A stretch of 64,000 nt of DNA. Source: Helopsaltes ochotensis (lineage: Eukaryota > Chordata > Aves > Passeriformes > Locustellidae). Position numbers and translations under genes: made by a program. A model generated the notes under the pieces. It was not told the origin of the DNA, made no database searches, and worked only from the letters and a program-made list of their open reading frames with translations. This document shows positions 13,301 through 26,352 of the stretch, piece by piece. How positions within the stretch are numbered: the stretch's first letter is position 1; each line of letters starts with the position of its first letter. The stretch spans positions 164,460-228,459 of the forward strand of contig VXBM01000674.1 of NCBI GenBank assembly GCA_013400155.1, in the 5' to 3' direction.

Positions 13301-16300
13301 CTGGCTTCTCCCATGCAGTGTCCTTGCTCAGGGGAGCAAGGCCAGGCTGCAGTGGGGATGTCACCCAGAATGGAGCCAGGGGCAGGATGAAGGAGTGGGG
13401 AATGGTGTGGACCAGCACAGAGTCTCCTTTCAGATGCAACCACTCCCCAGGAACAGTCCTGTGACAGGAGATATTAATAGGGGAGAGAAGAAACTGCTTT
13501 TCAGCGAGAAAGAGGGGTGAGAAAGGGGTCAGGAAAAAAAGCAGCCCTGACCCCATTAGAAAAACAGCAGGAGGCAGGGAAAAATTCTAAAGGTAAGTCA
13601 GGGCTGTGTTGAAGGAAAGAGGAGCCATCAAGGGAGAGCTTTGATTCGTACTTTTAAGGGAATGAAAGAAACGGAGAGAGTTGGTTGCAGGGAAAGATAT
13701 TCCAGCATTTTTAAGATGACAGCAATGGCCACAAAGGTATAAGGAACTACTCTTTTCTTCCTTGCACAAAGCAGGAGTGAGAGGCCAATTAACCGGGGAC
13801 GCTGAAGCACACATGTAACCCATGTTTGGCTGCTGTTCAGCTGCTGTGTGTGACTTGCATTCTCAGGCCACAGAAATGTCAAAAGCTTTGTGCAATTTTG
13901 CACCATTAGAGATAATAAATCAGCATCCAGAGGGCTAAGTGAAATAATGAAAGAGCCACCCAGCTGCATACAGAAAATGGCGCTACACTACACACTATAG
14001 CAGGTCGTACTGCTTCAAGTGCTCCTGGTGGTGGGGAACATACCTGCAAACACCTCCAGATACCAGCACAGGTTGAAACAAAGCCCAGGAGCCATCCCCT
14101 CAATGGATTCTAAGTGCACAAATCCCAGCTGCAGTGCTGGCTGCAGGCACCACCATCAACCATCTGTTCCAGGCGTTTCACTGCACTGATGGTGGTGGGC
14201 TGGGGCAGATGCTGTCAGTGCAGGGACACCTGCATTTTCATGACATTGTCCTCAGCACAGAACAAACCACTCTCAACCTTGCCCAGCAAGTGCTAAAACC
14301 CTAGCTAGCACAACATGGTAAGAGATAAACACATGTAAGGGCTGGATGCTTTTTTCTCTTCCTAGAGCTTTCCTGTAACAGGCACGGGGGACACAAACAC
14401 TTAAATGATGCCTTGTGACAGATAAGATTTTGTGCCCATCAAAAGCTTGTCGTTGTCTCCAAAAACCTCGAGAACTGGACACACTGACTACAGCTCATCC
14501 TGTAACAGTCATACCTCAGCACACAGGCACTCATAGGGGAGCAAGGGATTGCTCCATCTCTTAAGGACTGGGTATCAGTAGGAGGTATGCCAAAGATTTG
14601 TCCCCACATAGCTGCAGAGTGTACTTGGAGCCTTGCTCCTCTCCATCAAGCCCTTCATCCACTCCCCAACTGGTGTGTGCTCAGGCAGGAGCACACCCAG
14701 CCACTTCCCTGGCACACTGCTGCCCAGGCCACAGCACTCAGCCAGCCCTGGGCTAAATACAGCCCCTCAAGGCACAGAAGCCCCCACTCAGGAAAGCATG
14801 TGATTAATTTTAAGCATGCTTTTAAGTGTTTTCTTGAATAAGCCCCCATGAACAACATTTTCTCCACAAACACTTCCACAGGAGTTACCAAGGCAAACTC
14901 TGGAGGCACCCAGGCACAGCAGGCAAATCCTGCCCTGGTTAAACCAACAGCAAAACTCCCGCCCACTCACGCAGGGGCATCATTTCCTCCCATGCCTCAT
15001 ATATGTCTGTTTTTTTATGTAAAATGTGCAAACACAGCATGTTGACTACCCCCAGGGGGAACATGCATATATTCTGTCTCTCTTGAGTGCCAAGATCACT
15101 ACAAACGCTGCATATAAACAGGCTTCACATTGATCAAAGTGAATTTAGCTTATTAAAAGAGGATTCTATGCAGAAAGCTGATTTCCTCTGCATGAGCATA
15201 AATTAAGACACTAATAATATAGTTTAAGCTGAAAAAAAAACCCCACAGAAAGAACAAAATGCCTTTTTGCCTCCAGTCAAAACCTCCTTGGTATCACCAT
15301 TAAGGAGCTTTATATCTGCTTTTTGTGTCTGACTGAAACTGAGCCACCCATAGGAGCCAGCCAGGATCAAACAAAACCCATCTCCTCCTGGCACACTGCC
15401 CACCCTCTCACGGGGAGCTTTCCGGAGCACATCCCACAGCACCACGTAACACAGAGGGCAGACACTTGCTCTGAATACCTCTGGATGGCAAGGATCCATG
15501 CAGTTGTTTGTAAGCAGAGGTTCTTCTACTGCCAATGCTGGCAGATGCATGGCCCAGACCTATGAGTGTCATCAAGCTGTGCCCTGGGGGTACCGAGAGA
15601 TGCTCCCCTGGCCTGGCTGACCCAATGTGGGCAAATCCTTTGCAGCTGCTCCTTTTCAGATAAGATACTCTGGCTCTGCACTCTGTTTAAAATCTTCATG
15701 GCAAAGCAGTAAATACATCTTCAGTTAAACTGCACAGAAATGATCTAAAGAAAATCAGAGCAATTGTGCGAGACTTAAAATTGCCACCAGATGACTGGGT
15801 TTGGCAGCACTCTGGGAAAATGCATCATCTGTGTTTTGTCAAGGGCTTGCTGCTCTGATCTTGTGCCTCCCACACTTTTAATTTCTGTCACGACACAGAG
15901 AACGACACTTCTGGAACACTTGCACGTGGGTTGAGACACAGCCCCCTCTCCTTGCAGGGCCCCAGCGCTGCTGAGGACATCCCAAAGAGACAGGGGAGGC
16001 ACAGGGTGTCTCTCAACTTTGGCATCACATCCACCCAAAAAAGGGCAGCTGATTTGGATCTTTAGGCAGAAGGAAGAGCCTTTGCTGTTGTCCTGGCAGT
16101 GTCACAAGACCCAGGATCTCATTCATACACACGTGCTCTTAAACTGCTCAACTCTACCATGCGCCACTGCACTCCATGGGGCACAGAGGGGGTGAAGGAG
16201 AGGTCCACAGGCACTTCCATCAGAACAAGGACTGCACACCTGAGCACACATGTTCATCCTGCTGGCAAGAGTCTGAGCTTTGCACTGCCTAGGTCCCACA

Positions 16301-19300
16301 TCAGCCAGTGCCTCCGTGCAGGGTTCTCCTGCCTTGCTGCTCAACTTTCCTACTATTACTCAGCAACATCAGAGGATGGGAGGAAGGAGATTGCACTGAA
16401 GGTCTGAGCCAAAATCACCCATCTCCATCCACTGCCAAAGGTCCCTGGCTGCTCTCTTTCAGCTCTAGCCCAGATGACTCTCCCAGGTATCATCAGCACT
16501 TTGGCTCTGGAGTTCTAACACAGTATTTTACTGTTGGTGCCCCAAGGTTTAAGCTGCAGGTCATCTGCAGATTAAGAATGGTTTAAATTATCACACTTGG
16601 GCTTTGACTGCTCCTTTCTTTAACCTAATCTTAAAATTTCCCTTTATCTTTCAAGTGTGTCATTTATCCCACCTGCCAACAAACACTTCCACTAGATTTG
16701 TCTGTTTATTTAAACAGTGACATTATTTGTCAATTAGCCTGCCAAAACTTCATCCCCAGTTGTAATCAGTAGCACACATCAGGGACCATTCAAAGCTGAA
16801 ATTGATACAATCTGCCCAGCAGCCTCTTGAAGAAAAGAGCACAGAGAGAAGCAGGGTTCCCACAGAGCGCGGCTGCCTGCGGCACCCCGGCACTCCCAAC
16901 ACTGCTTTCAAAGGATTCCTGCTGAACTATTCCTCCCCGCCAAGACCTCCCCTACACAGCCTGTCTGGGAAGGAGATAGAGTGACAGCTGGGATGCTGGG
17001 AACAGCAGCAGAGTAAGAGGGTACAAGAGCACCAAGTGAGCTGCGCTCCATCCTTCCCCATGCTTCCCACAGGGCCCAAAGTGCCCCCGAGCTCCCACCA
17101 CAGCCTGTGCTGTGCCTTCCACTGCTGCAGTTCCAGGTTACAGCTCTGCTTACCCTGACAGGAACAGCACCGACTGCATCCTAGCAGCTGGTCCAAAGGG
17201 CAGTGTGTGGACACAGGCACTACAGGACACCTTGGAAAGGGACAACCTGCCCTCACTGCAACCACCACCATATCCATTGCTTCCCTTTCACAAGCACAAA
17301 GGAGCAAAGCCCAGCCAAAGCAAACAACCTAAATATTCTCCTTGCACTAGACAGGCATAAATCAAAGACCAGGAACAGAAATAAGATAGCACGGACTTCA
17401 CTGCACCTGCAAGACAGCAGCTTTGTAACCATACTGTCCCAGACATCACGCTCCCTCAGGCTGGACACAGTGCTTCTGGCTAGAGAGACACCTCCTTTAA
17501 CGCACAGATTGTGTCTCTGTACAAGCTGACCACTTCCATGACGTTAAAAGCTTTCCTCACTGAGATGTTTTCATTTATGAGCGTTTCATTCACTGACTGC
17601 AAACAGCTTCTCACTCCAGACAGTTCCTTGTCTGGAGGAGTGCCCTGAATGCCCAAAGTGCTGAGCTCAACCAACACACTGAGAAGAGAGCCCCAAGGTG
17701 TCCACTCCTCCTGCAGATGAAGGTGTGTGTTCTGGTACCTGCAGCATTAGCTCAGCTCACCACCCTTTCATCTCCTTCATGCTCACCACCAGAGATACCT
17801 GATTTTGTAGCTTTCAGCTACAATTGCCCCAAGGTGAGCAGAAGGCCAGGGCATTTGACAAGATGACTGAGGGAGCATTAAAATATTCACATATTTTTAT
17901 TGACTCAATATCATCCTGCTGTGTCCAGGATGCAGGAAGAGGATGACATCTTGTCAGGCAAAGACTCCAGAGCAACTCCAGTCTGCTTCAGAAAGTCCCA
18001 GTTTCTAACATCCTGGGACACAGTGCATCACTTGCTGCCAGACTGCTCCATCCACTTATCAAACCTCAACTCCTACTCCCCATGTACCCACTGGCCATCC
18101 TCTGCTTCCCAGAAGCCCCCCTGAGCTCAGTACTGCCCCAGGGTGAGGCACAGCTGGGATCACAATCCTGATGCTGGGCCCTTCCCTCTGCCCCACACTG
18201 GCTGTGGCAAGGAGAGGGTAAATCGGATGGGGAGGTGCTCACACAATGCTCTGCAGCTGCCCAGCACCATCAGCACCAAAACAGAGACTCACCTTGGGAA
18301 TAGGATCAGAAACTATGACTTCTCGGTCTCGCCCTCACTCCACCATTCCCCACCATTCCCAGGATCCTCCCTGTACCCTCCCAACAGCCAGCGCACCCAT
18401 GCACAGACATCCCTTCCTCACAAAGATGACGGAGTAGTAGATAGAGGTGAGCCAGCCTTTTGCTGGAGCAAACCTCCTCCTTAATCACTGAGGAAGGTCA
18501 AAATGCCATCTGAGACAGCTGGCACAAGCTTGTGCCACCTCCTTCTCCACTCCTTGATCACTGCAGTGTGTTATGGCTCTTCCTAGTGATGCAGAAGTGC
18601 TGGGATTTATTCATTGCTGCTGAACTGTCGAAAGCAGGAAACTCTGCCAGGACCTAGGGATCAGAAACACCTGCCCTCACCCTCCTCTGGTGCTTGGCTG
18701 CAAACACACGAGGCAGCACAGCAGCTCTGGGTATTTGCCTGCCAGAAAGAGAGAGAAGTTGGCAGGGGCAGCATGGGCAATGAAATCCTAGAGGATCAGA
18801 AGAAGAGTGGCTGCCTGACAGACTCTGACGGCTTCTTCGGGTTCCTGTCAAGGTGTTATTTATCTTCATCTGCAGTCCCACCCATCCCTTCCCCTTCTGA
18901 GAGAAGGAACCTGACACAGGCACCATACAAACCTTTGCCTGTTGGATACCAAAGGTCTTCTGGTCCTATGTATGCAATTTTATTTTTAATGAAAAGTTCC
19001 ATCAGCTTGTACAAAGCCTTTGTCCCTGTGTATTATTGAAAGAGGGAAAGCAAATCACATGGAAGCCCATCAAGATCCCCAAACAACATAGGAGAAGCAA
19101 AAACTAGCATGAGGAAATCAGGCTGGATTATCACCATGGCTATTTTTTCAGGCTTAGAAATCTAAGCCTGAAAATTTAAAGAAAACTCCGTTTTTAAAAG
19201 AAATGTTCAAATCTCTCAATTTATTTAACAGCACATGCCATTCAATCTAGCAGTAGATAACTAATGGGAATTATTTCCTGAACTTGTACTGTACTTTCTG

Positions 19301-20236
19301 CATATCCCATTGCCTAACCTTTCTTCCATCAAAGTCAAGGTCAAAGTTGATTACACGCCAGAGTAATTCAGTGAGTACCAGTGAAAACACATCCAACAAA
19401 GCCCCGGGAAGCTGTGAGCTGACCCCGGCATCCTCCCACGGCACAGCACTACCGTTTGCACAGCTGTGAGCACAACAAAGACAACCTGCTGCAGCATCCC
19501 ACACGCCGGGATGAAGCGCATCTGATAACGCATGTGACTTTCACCCCAGACATCTGAGCGCGACTCCCGGGATATATCGGGCTCCCGGCTTACGCCAGTG
19601 CCCGTACCTCCTACCTTGCCAGGTCGCGCCCTTCAGTCCTGCCCTATCCATGTGCCGGTTTCACACTGTCTGCAATCTGTTACTCCGTTACCCGTTTGCT
19701 CAGTGCCCCGCACGCACAGGTTCCCGTTCATTCCTGCTCCCACCACCCCAGCACCGACGCACGCCAGAACGAAGCGCCGCTTCCCTGCGATCCTCTTGGC
19801 TCTGAGCGCTCAGAGGGGCGCGGCGGCGGCAGGTGGGGCGGCACGGCACAACACACACAGAGATCCCTCCCAAAGAGAGATCCCCATCCCCTGCCTTGCC
19901 CAGCCGCGCTCTCCTCATCCTTTACCCAGCGTTTCCCAAATCGTGCCCCGCCGCGCACTGCGCATCCCCCGCTCTGCCAAGCCCCGACACAGCTCTGCCC
20001 TTTCTCCAGGTCCTCTCCAGCCCCTTCCTCTTCCTCTCCCCGCTCTCGGGCAGCCCCTGCCCAGCTCTGCCCCTTCCCAGCGCCGCCGGGCTCCTCCCGC
20101 TGCCGCCCATCGCCGAGCGGGACCCGGGCGCGGCCCCTCCCGGGCGCTGCCCGCGCTGCTCACCAGGACGAAGGAGCTGCGCACCGCCTCCGAGACGCTC
20201 TGCCGCAGCTCGGCCGCCGTGCCCGGCTTGCTGAGC
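1245..20236 (-). CDS. DOCK11: DOCK11 (zizimin-2), 5' part of the gene, five N-terminal coding exons, partial at both ends
   Basis: Minus-strand gene with coding exons at 20236-20164 (truncated by a gap), 3585-3469, 3245-3156, 2481-2399 and 1314-1245. All four introns have GT-AG ends and the reading phase is continuous (0, 0, 0, 2, then 0 at the last donor). The joined product begins LSKPGTAAELRQ, continues through KVVEPLDYENV, SVIGRQRRTVQSTVPED and QSLFVKE, and ends HVFEIDED then KDE. These match the recalled human DOCK11 N-terminus closely; in the DOCK9 paralogue the SVIGRQRRTVQSTVPED segment is clearly different. DOCK11 belongs to the DOCK-D group of guanine-nucleotide exchange factors, which activate CDC42 through a C-terminal DHR2 domain. 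Only the region before the PH domain lies in this window. The start codon falls in the N gap (about ten residues missing by comparison with human), and exon 6 onward lies beyond position 1. No frameshift or premature stop is seen. Confidence 0.95.
2399..2481 (-). CDS. DOCK11: DOCK11 coding exon 4
   Basis: 83 bp, phase 0 to 2. The acceptor ends TTTCAG and the donor is GTAAGT. It encodes CIKTYSSDW, VVNYKYEEYSGDF and RMLP, followed by a cysteine codon completed in exon 5. Confidence 0.95.
3156..3245 (-). CDS. DOCK11: DOCK11 coding exon 3
   Basis: 90 bp, 30 codons, phase 0 to 0. The acceptor ends CTGCAG and the donor is GTAGGG. It encodes ISVIGRQRRTVQSTVPED, then AQSLFVKE. This segment separates DOCK11 from DOCK9, which has a different sequence here. 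Confidence 0.96.
3469..3585 (-). CDS. DOCK11: DOCK11 coding exon 2
   Basis: 117 bp, 39 codons, phase 0 to 0. The acceptor is TTTTGCCTGCAG and the donor is GTGAGT. It encodes EKTKVVEPLDYENV, then YSDPLRDLLIFP, and ends EDVS. It is the most recognisable DOCK-D N-terminal block in the window. Confidence 0.96.
3586..20163 (-). other. DOCK11 intron 1 (16.6 kb)
   Basis: This is the long first intron between the CpG-island exon 1 and exon 2. Its 5' portion (about 19560-20163) is GC- and CpG-rich and belongs to the promoter region. The rest is CA/TG-rich unique-looking sequence with several open frames of 90 to 195 codons, none resembling a known protein or flanked by credible splice sites. No DOCK11 exon, tRNA or long repeat was recognised. 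First-intron enhancers are plausible, but nothing in the sequence demonstrates one. Confidence 0.7.
20164..20236 (-). CDS. DOCK11: DOCK11 coding exon 1, visible 3' part
   Basis: The last 73 bases of exon 1 encode 24 residues, LSKPGTAAELRQ through SSFVL, preceded by the last base of a codon cut by the gap. The donor GTGAGC follows at 20163-20158, phase 0. Human has SVVL where this sequence reads SFVL. The ATG is not visible. Confidence 0.93.
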
Positions 20237-20485
20237 NNNNNNNNNNNNNNNNNNNNNNNNNNNNNNNNNNNNNNNNNNNNNNNNNNNNNNNNNNNNNNNN
20301 NNNNNNNNNNNNNNNNNNNNNNNNNNNNNNNNNNNNNNNNNNNNNNNNNNNNNNNNNNNNNNNNNNNNNNNNNNNNNNNNNNNNNNNNNNNNNNNNNNNN
20401 NNNNNNNNNNNNNNNNNNNNNNNNNNNNNNNNNNNNNNNNNNNNNNNNNNNNNNNNNNNNNNNNNNNNNNNNNNNNNNNNNNNNN
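20237..20485. other. Assembly gap, 249 N
   Basis: A run of 249 N inside the DOCK11 CpG island. It removes the DOCK11 start codon, the first codons and probably the 5' UTR. The flanks are very GC-rich, a typical reason for sequencing dropout. Open frames that cross it have no meaning. Confidence 0.99.
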
Positions 20486-23400
20486 GACCCCGCCCCGGCA
20501 CACGGACAGCCCCGGCGCCTCGGCCGGGCACCGCGGGGGACGCTGGCGGTGGGGCCCCGGGAAGGCAGCAGCGACTTGGCCAGCGAGGGCACCCCGGGGC
20601 TCACCCGAGGGCAGCAGCCTCCGGCTGAAGGGGCTGGACGTTTAGGATAACATCACTCGGCGGAGACTCGGTTCCGAATGGGGTACGGGTCCGCTTGGTG
20701 ATCTCCCAGCTCTGCCAAGTGTTCCTGCAAGGCTAAGCTGGATCCAGGACAAGATCTCTCTACTGAGCATCTCGGTGCTGGTTGGGGTTGCGTTAAATTT
20801 ATTCTTCTCCACGGTAGCGGGATGTGTTTTGGATTTGTGCTGGAAAGTCTGTTCATGATTAGTGGTGTTTGCCTTACTCCTGAGCAGCGTTGACACAGAG
20901 TGAAAGCAAGAGCTTTTCTGCTGAGGGTGCAACAAGGATTTGGGAGGGGACACAGCCAGGATAGCTCACCCCAGCTGACCCAGGGGACATCCCACACCCT
21001 GTGGCATCAGCGGACTGGTATAAAGCTGGATCAGAAGAAGGGAGTGGGGACATTCAGAGTGTCTTCCTAAGTCACCATTACTCATGAGGGAGCTCTGCTG
21101 CCCTGGGGATGGCTGAACGCCTGTCTGCCCTGGGAAGTTGTGAATGAATTCCGTGTTTTGCTTTTCCTGTGTGACTTTTTCTCTACCAATTAAACTGTAT
21201 TTAGTTTCCTCACTTATATTATTCTGATTTTCCCCCCACATCCCACTGGGGAGAAGGGATGGAACAGCTGTGTGCAGCTGAGCTGCAAGCTGGGGTTAAA
21301 AGAGAAAATACTGAACGTACAGAGTTTGCTATTGGAAAGTGTTTTGATTAGAGAGGCTATGATCACATTTGCTTGCCCAGCTGCAAAACCAAGAAGTAAG
21401 GATATGAAAAGAAGTTTCCTTAGGATTCAATTCCTACTCCTCATTACTTTGTCATTGTGCACTTCCTTGAAGGATGGTGATTTTGAAATTACAATAGAGA
21501 GCCTTTGTTTTGTTCATTAAAGCCTTTTTAAAAAATTATTTTTGTGTGTTGTGTCTTCACAGCAAGATACAGAATTGAATAGAGCTGCCAAATAGTAATA
21601 GGAATTTACACACATTGTGACGTATGACTGAATAAATACTATCTACAAGGATCTCACTGGAATTATAGGCATGCTGTAAGTCACACAACATATAGAGAAA
21701 TAGTTTTGAATGTGAGAGCCAATCTGTAGGGGGTAATGAATACAGCCGTTATGATCCAAACCATTCAAAATGTTATTTGTGACTCCTAAAGCATGCAAGC
21801 CAGTTATTGTTCTGCTTTTTAGCAGTTCACTGAAGGGGCAGCAGTGACCACTTCATATGAAACATTGCCCTGGTTTTTTACAGAGGCAAAAGAAATCTGA
21901 AATGTTATTGTTAATTATCAAATACCTAGTAGATGTGGGATAGAAAAAGTTGATGAGGTAAAGAATTTGCATTTTCACAAATATGAAGCTTTTCCAAACC
22001 TACATTACATGAAAGGCATTGTGATGCACAATTGCAGTAGCAGCACAGTGAGGCTCACTTCCTTATCCTCACACCCATGAATGTTCTTGCAGAGATGTTA
22101 TCAACCACTTCAAATCCTCATAGCACAGCTCCAGCAACTCCCCAGCAGTGAACCAGCAAATAAAATTATTATGTCTCCTTTACCTGGCCACAAAAGGACA
22201 GACAACAGCGCTTGTCACATGAGTGTTATCCTGGCTGCTGGGGAGAGCCCCTGGCCCCTGTGGTTCCTCAGAGGGGGCTGGGCACTGCAGGAGAGCCCAC
22301 ACCAGTGACTGGGCCCAACATCTGTGGCAGAGCCATTTCTGCCTTCCATTTACTACATTAGGAACAGCTCTGAGAACCAGAGTGTTTGTCCAGACAGGAG
22401 AGTGCTGTGATGGTCACTTGACAAGAAATAAAACCCTCCCTAAAGAACACATTCCATTTCTTATACAGATAGAAACAAAAGGCTCCTACGAAGATCATGA
22501 GCCTGGTTCGGTGCCAGCATCCAAAGAGCTGCCCATCAGCATCCCACTGACCTGAGCTCAGCAGCCAGGGAAGACCAGTGAACAGTGAGGCTGTTTTTTG
22601 AAGCAAAGCATGAAAAGGAAAATAAAAGCAAAAGGAAGGACAGATCACATGAAAACAACCTGCAGAAAGCTGTGACTCCCTCCTGGGCAGACTAAACATC
22701 AGAGTCTCAAGTACAAAAAGTGTTAAGGCAAGACAACAGCAGTCACAGCACTGCTGGTACAGGCAAACCCAGGCCTGCAAGGACTGTAGTTTTCATCTCC
22801 TTTATCACAAGGAAAAAAGGCCAGTAAAGGTTTATCAGCGTAAGAAAGGCACCCAAGGACACACAGGGGCATTCTGGAAGTCCTGGGAAGTTGCACTGCC
22901 TCAGTTAACCAAACTTTCTCCAACTCAGTCCGCCACAGATTGAGATGTGCTAACAGTTTCATCTCTTTGTCTTTTTGTTGAGACTATAGTCTTGAAGATC
23001 CCAATGTCATTTTGATCCCACACATCCCTGATTGATCAGAGAGTGAGCAGCAGCAGCTTGTAATTCCCAATGAGGGTACCCGCTGGAAGGTGTAGCCAAC
23101 CTGGGCAAAACAGCTCTCCTGCCACACCTCCTCCCGAGCTCAGCTGGACAGCACAGACTACAGGAAGAGAAAATTTGCAGAGAACATCATATTAGGCTGG
23201 TAGTGGTATCCTTCCCACTTAGCTGTAGCACTGTAGCATAGAAGATGCACTAAGGAAGAATCTCTCTTTTTTTTGACAAATACCTGTCAGTGCAAGTGAT
23301 GCTGACATAAGGTCTGGAACCATATATAGGGGATCCCTTAACTGGCTCCACAAGCTTCCCAAAGGTGCTGACGGGTTAGTGGCAGGCTTAGGATTTGATT

Positions 23401-25862
23401 TCTCAAGCCATCCAAGATAAAAGGCACTTAATATTATGAGCCAATAATGCCATTTTCCCCTGCTTTCACTGGTTATCTGTGGGCCTTTCTATCACCCGCA
23501 CATGAGCCTGTCCCAGAAAAATTTACCCACGTGGTTAATTTAAGCAGATGATTAACCAAGTGTTTCACTGCATTGGGGAGGGTCCTGCATTCCTGCAGGA
23601 AACCTGCTAGACTGAGTTACCCAGATCCAGATGCACTTTTCTTGCTGGGCAGGAGAAGGATTATAAATGCCATTACATCTTCTATTTCCCAACCAAAAAA
23701 TTCCTGTGAGATAAAGCTGTGATGTTTGAATGTATTTCAACTACTTAAAAATTTAAAAACCAACCAAATAAATCAGAAAGTGGCCTTAAATGGTATCTGC
23801 ACATTGACCCCTCTTGATAACGAAGCCAAGGCACAGACTGGCCCAGGTTCTTCTTAAGTGAAGAACTCCTTAAGCAACAATTTTTTTGCAGCTTGTGCCT
23901 TCTGCCAAAGCAAGGGACAAATGAAGTGCTTGGGTACCTTGATCAGACATCATGCCTCAGCTGCACATGCAGCCAGCCAGCACTGCTGGTGTGCTCAGGG
24001 GACATCTGGGAACTCTCAGGAGATACAAACACTCTGCAGGAGCAGCTGGCCAGACACCACAGCTATGGCTGTTCCGATGTCACCCATTGCTAAAGGTGTC
24101 AATGGCACTGTCATTGAGCAGCCACTTGTTGGCTTCTCCAGGCCTGGGAAGGGATGCTGCTCCTAAGGCTGGTCCTCAGGCTGCAAAGTGCTGGCGTTAA
24201 AGGGCTGCCCTCTGCTGACTTATCCTGGATGGCACGGGCACAGCTCCTGGGGACAGGAGGAGCGCCAAATCCAAGCATTGCCTTTCCCAGAAAGGGCGCC
24301 CTCCGAGTGAGCATTCAGCTCTGCAGCAGGACACACTACTGCCCTTCGTCCCAGGGCTGCTGTACTCCTTGTTCACTTCCTCCAGCTCCTGGGGATGGAA
24401 GTCACAGCAGCTGTAGGTGCATCCTGGCAGTTCCCATCAGCATCCACCATTATGGAGGAGCATACAAGGGTTTGCAGGGACCGTAAGTAAACTCCTCCTT
24501 GCACAAAGGACCGGTGAAGTAGCACTAAGAGGCACCACCAGCAATGGTAAATCCATGGGATGTTCCAGGCTGTCCTTAGCACAGCCTTAAAGAGACAATA
24601 TTGACCCAGCAGCCACCATATTTTTGTATTTAAAAGTTCTCCCAACGTTTACCTCTTGAAAAATAAGGTAACTTCATCATACCTGATTTAAGAAAAGTTG
24701 ACCGAGATGCTGCTCCTGAAACACCCAGCATTAATTTTTCAGGTACAAAACTACAAATAAGATTAATAGCAATTCCACTGTCTCTAAATCCCCTCTCCTT
24801 CATTTTTCATATGTGGCTTTTTTTCTTCTGCTACAGAGAACTGAGGAGAGATAAATCCTCCTCACTCCTTCCAGAGCCTGGAAGGGAGAGAAGTCAAGAC
24901 GTGGTTGCTGGTGAGGGCCAGCACTGGTCTCACGGTACAGGTGGAGAGCCCTGACAGCAGCTGCAGAGCTGCAGCCTGCACCAGCACATCACGAACGTGG
25001 CCACACACAAGAGCGACAGCACTGCCTTGGCTGCCTCAGTGCCCCTGCAGGCTCCACCCCTAAACCCAGGGAGAAAGGGTAAAAACAATTTCTGGTAAAT
25101 TGGGACCACTTCACGCAGCAGAATCTGTTCTAGTGTTTTACTACTCTGACAGCAAAAAAAAGCCCCAACCCAACACTTTAAAAATGTTTATTTGAACACA
25201 GGGATTTTCTCTATCTCATTTGTGCCCATGGCCACTTGTCCTTCCACTGGATAGCACCAGGAAGTCTCCAACATTTACCTGGTCAGGAATTTTTACACAT
25301 AGGCAAGATCCCCCTGAGATGGCTCCAGGGTGAACAGACCCAGCTCTCCCAAGCCCTCCATAGCCTGACTAGCCCTTTGCTGACCAGCTCTCCAGCACAT
25401 CCTTATCTCTCAGTGTACTGGGGAGCTCAGACCTGCAGCCCCTGAGCTGTTGCCCTTCTCTTCTGCATCCTGGAGCACAACTAATCAGACGGGAGTGATG
25501 GAAGGAAAGCACAGGGTTTGGTTTAATCTATAAAGCTCTGTACAGCAACATCCAGCTTATGAGCACTCCCCTATTTATCTTCCTCTGCTTGAAGGCTTTA
25601 AAGATGATTTACAATAACTGCCAAACACAAGAGGATTATTAACATCTCACATAACTCCCATGAGCAGCTCTCTAGCTTGGACAAAGAATACAGCAATTAA
25701 GAGGTGGATACACACAGCTGCTGGACATCCCCTTAGGTCAAAATGCCATTGCTGCTTGGTCTCAGCCCAGTATTTTTAATGACAGCTCTGTGAAAAGGCA
25801 GAAGAAAAAACTCCCTGATGTTTGTTTCCTTGTATAGATATGTGAGGCTAACTGGAAACAGT

Positions 25863-25880
25863 GGGGGGGGGGGTGGGGGG
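25863..25880 (+). repeat. Poly-G tract (11 G, T, 6 G)
   Basis: Eleven consecutive G, one T, then six G. It is a simple guanine run able to form a G-quadruplex. Its exact length is prone to sequencing error. Confidence 0.85.
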
Positions 25881-26129
25881 TCACCATTGCTCAAATAAAT
25901 CTATTTCACAATAGGCTCTGCAGAGTCAAGTACTGCTCAGGCCCATGAATTAATCTTGCTCTTTCAAATGGTCTTACTTTGTTACTGCTCTTAATTATTT
26001 GTTTTCAGACAGCAAAAGGAAGGAGCAGTTACTTCCATAAAAACTGAGTCTATTGAAAACTTTAGGCCCAAATTGAACTAAGTGAAGTCCAGCAGGCCTT
26101 AAAAGACAAAAATGGCATTGGGACATTTA

Positions 26130-26352
26130 GATATTCAAACAGAGGAAATAAGTGGAAGCAGAATGGAAGATAACAAGGAAACACTTTCTGTGAGGCTGAT
26201 CACATATTGGGACAGGTTATCTAGGAAAAATGTAGTATCCATCCCTGAAGATATTAAAAGGCCTCTGCAACTTGTTCTGACCTGAGTGAGTAAAGGGGAT
26301 TGGACTAGAGCTCCAGAGGACTCCTTGGACCTTGAGTAACTGTGGTTCTGTA
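26130..26352 (+). mobile_element. Degraded CR1 LINE 3' fragment, forward
   Basis: Diagnostic CR1 3' segments appear in order but diverged: AACAAGGAAACACTTTCTGT, a GGGACAGGTTATCTAGG block (consensus has GGAACAGGTTGCCCAGAG), ATCCCTGAAGATATT, GGATTGGACTAGAGCTCCAG and a terminal TGTGGTTCTGTAAC resembling the CR1 tail. The divergence suggests an old insertion. It is non-coding. Confidence 0.75.

Larger units (their letters stand above)
19560..20640. promoter_or_regulatory. DOCK11 CpG-island promoter region, interrupted by an N gap
   Basis: There is a sharp rise in GC and CpG content compared with flanking AT-rich DNA, beginning near the GCGCGACTCCCGG segment and continuing through the gap to about 20640. 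DOCK11 exon 1 lies inside it. The transcription start and 5' UTR should lie in or to the right of the gap, at higher coordinates, because the gene is on the minus strand. No TATA box is evident in the visible part. Confidence 0.7.

Noticed and set aside
19598..20650. Long plus-strand open frame (350 codons) and overlapping frames around the first N gap
   Set aside because: They run through 249 N and through GC-rich sequence where stops are rare. The real coding content on the minus strand is DOCK11 exon 1.
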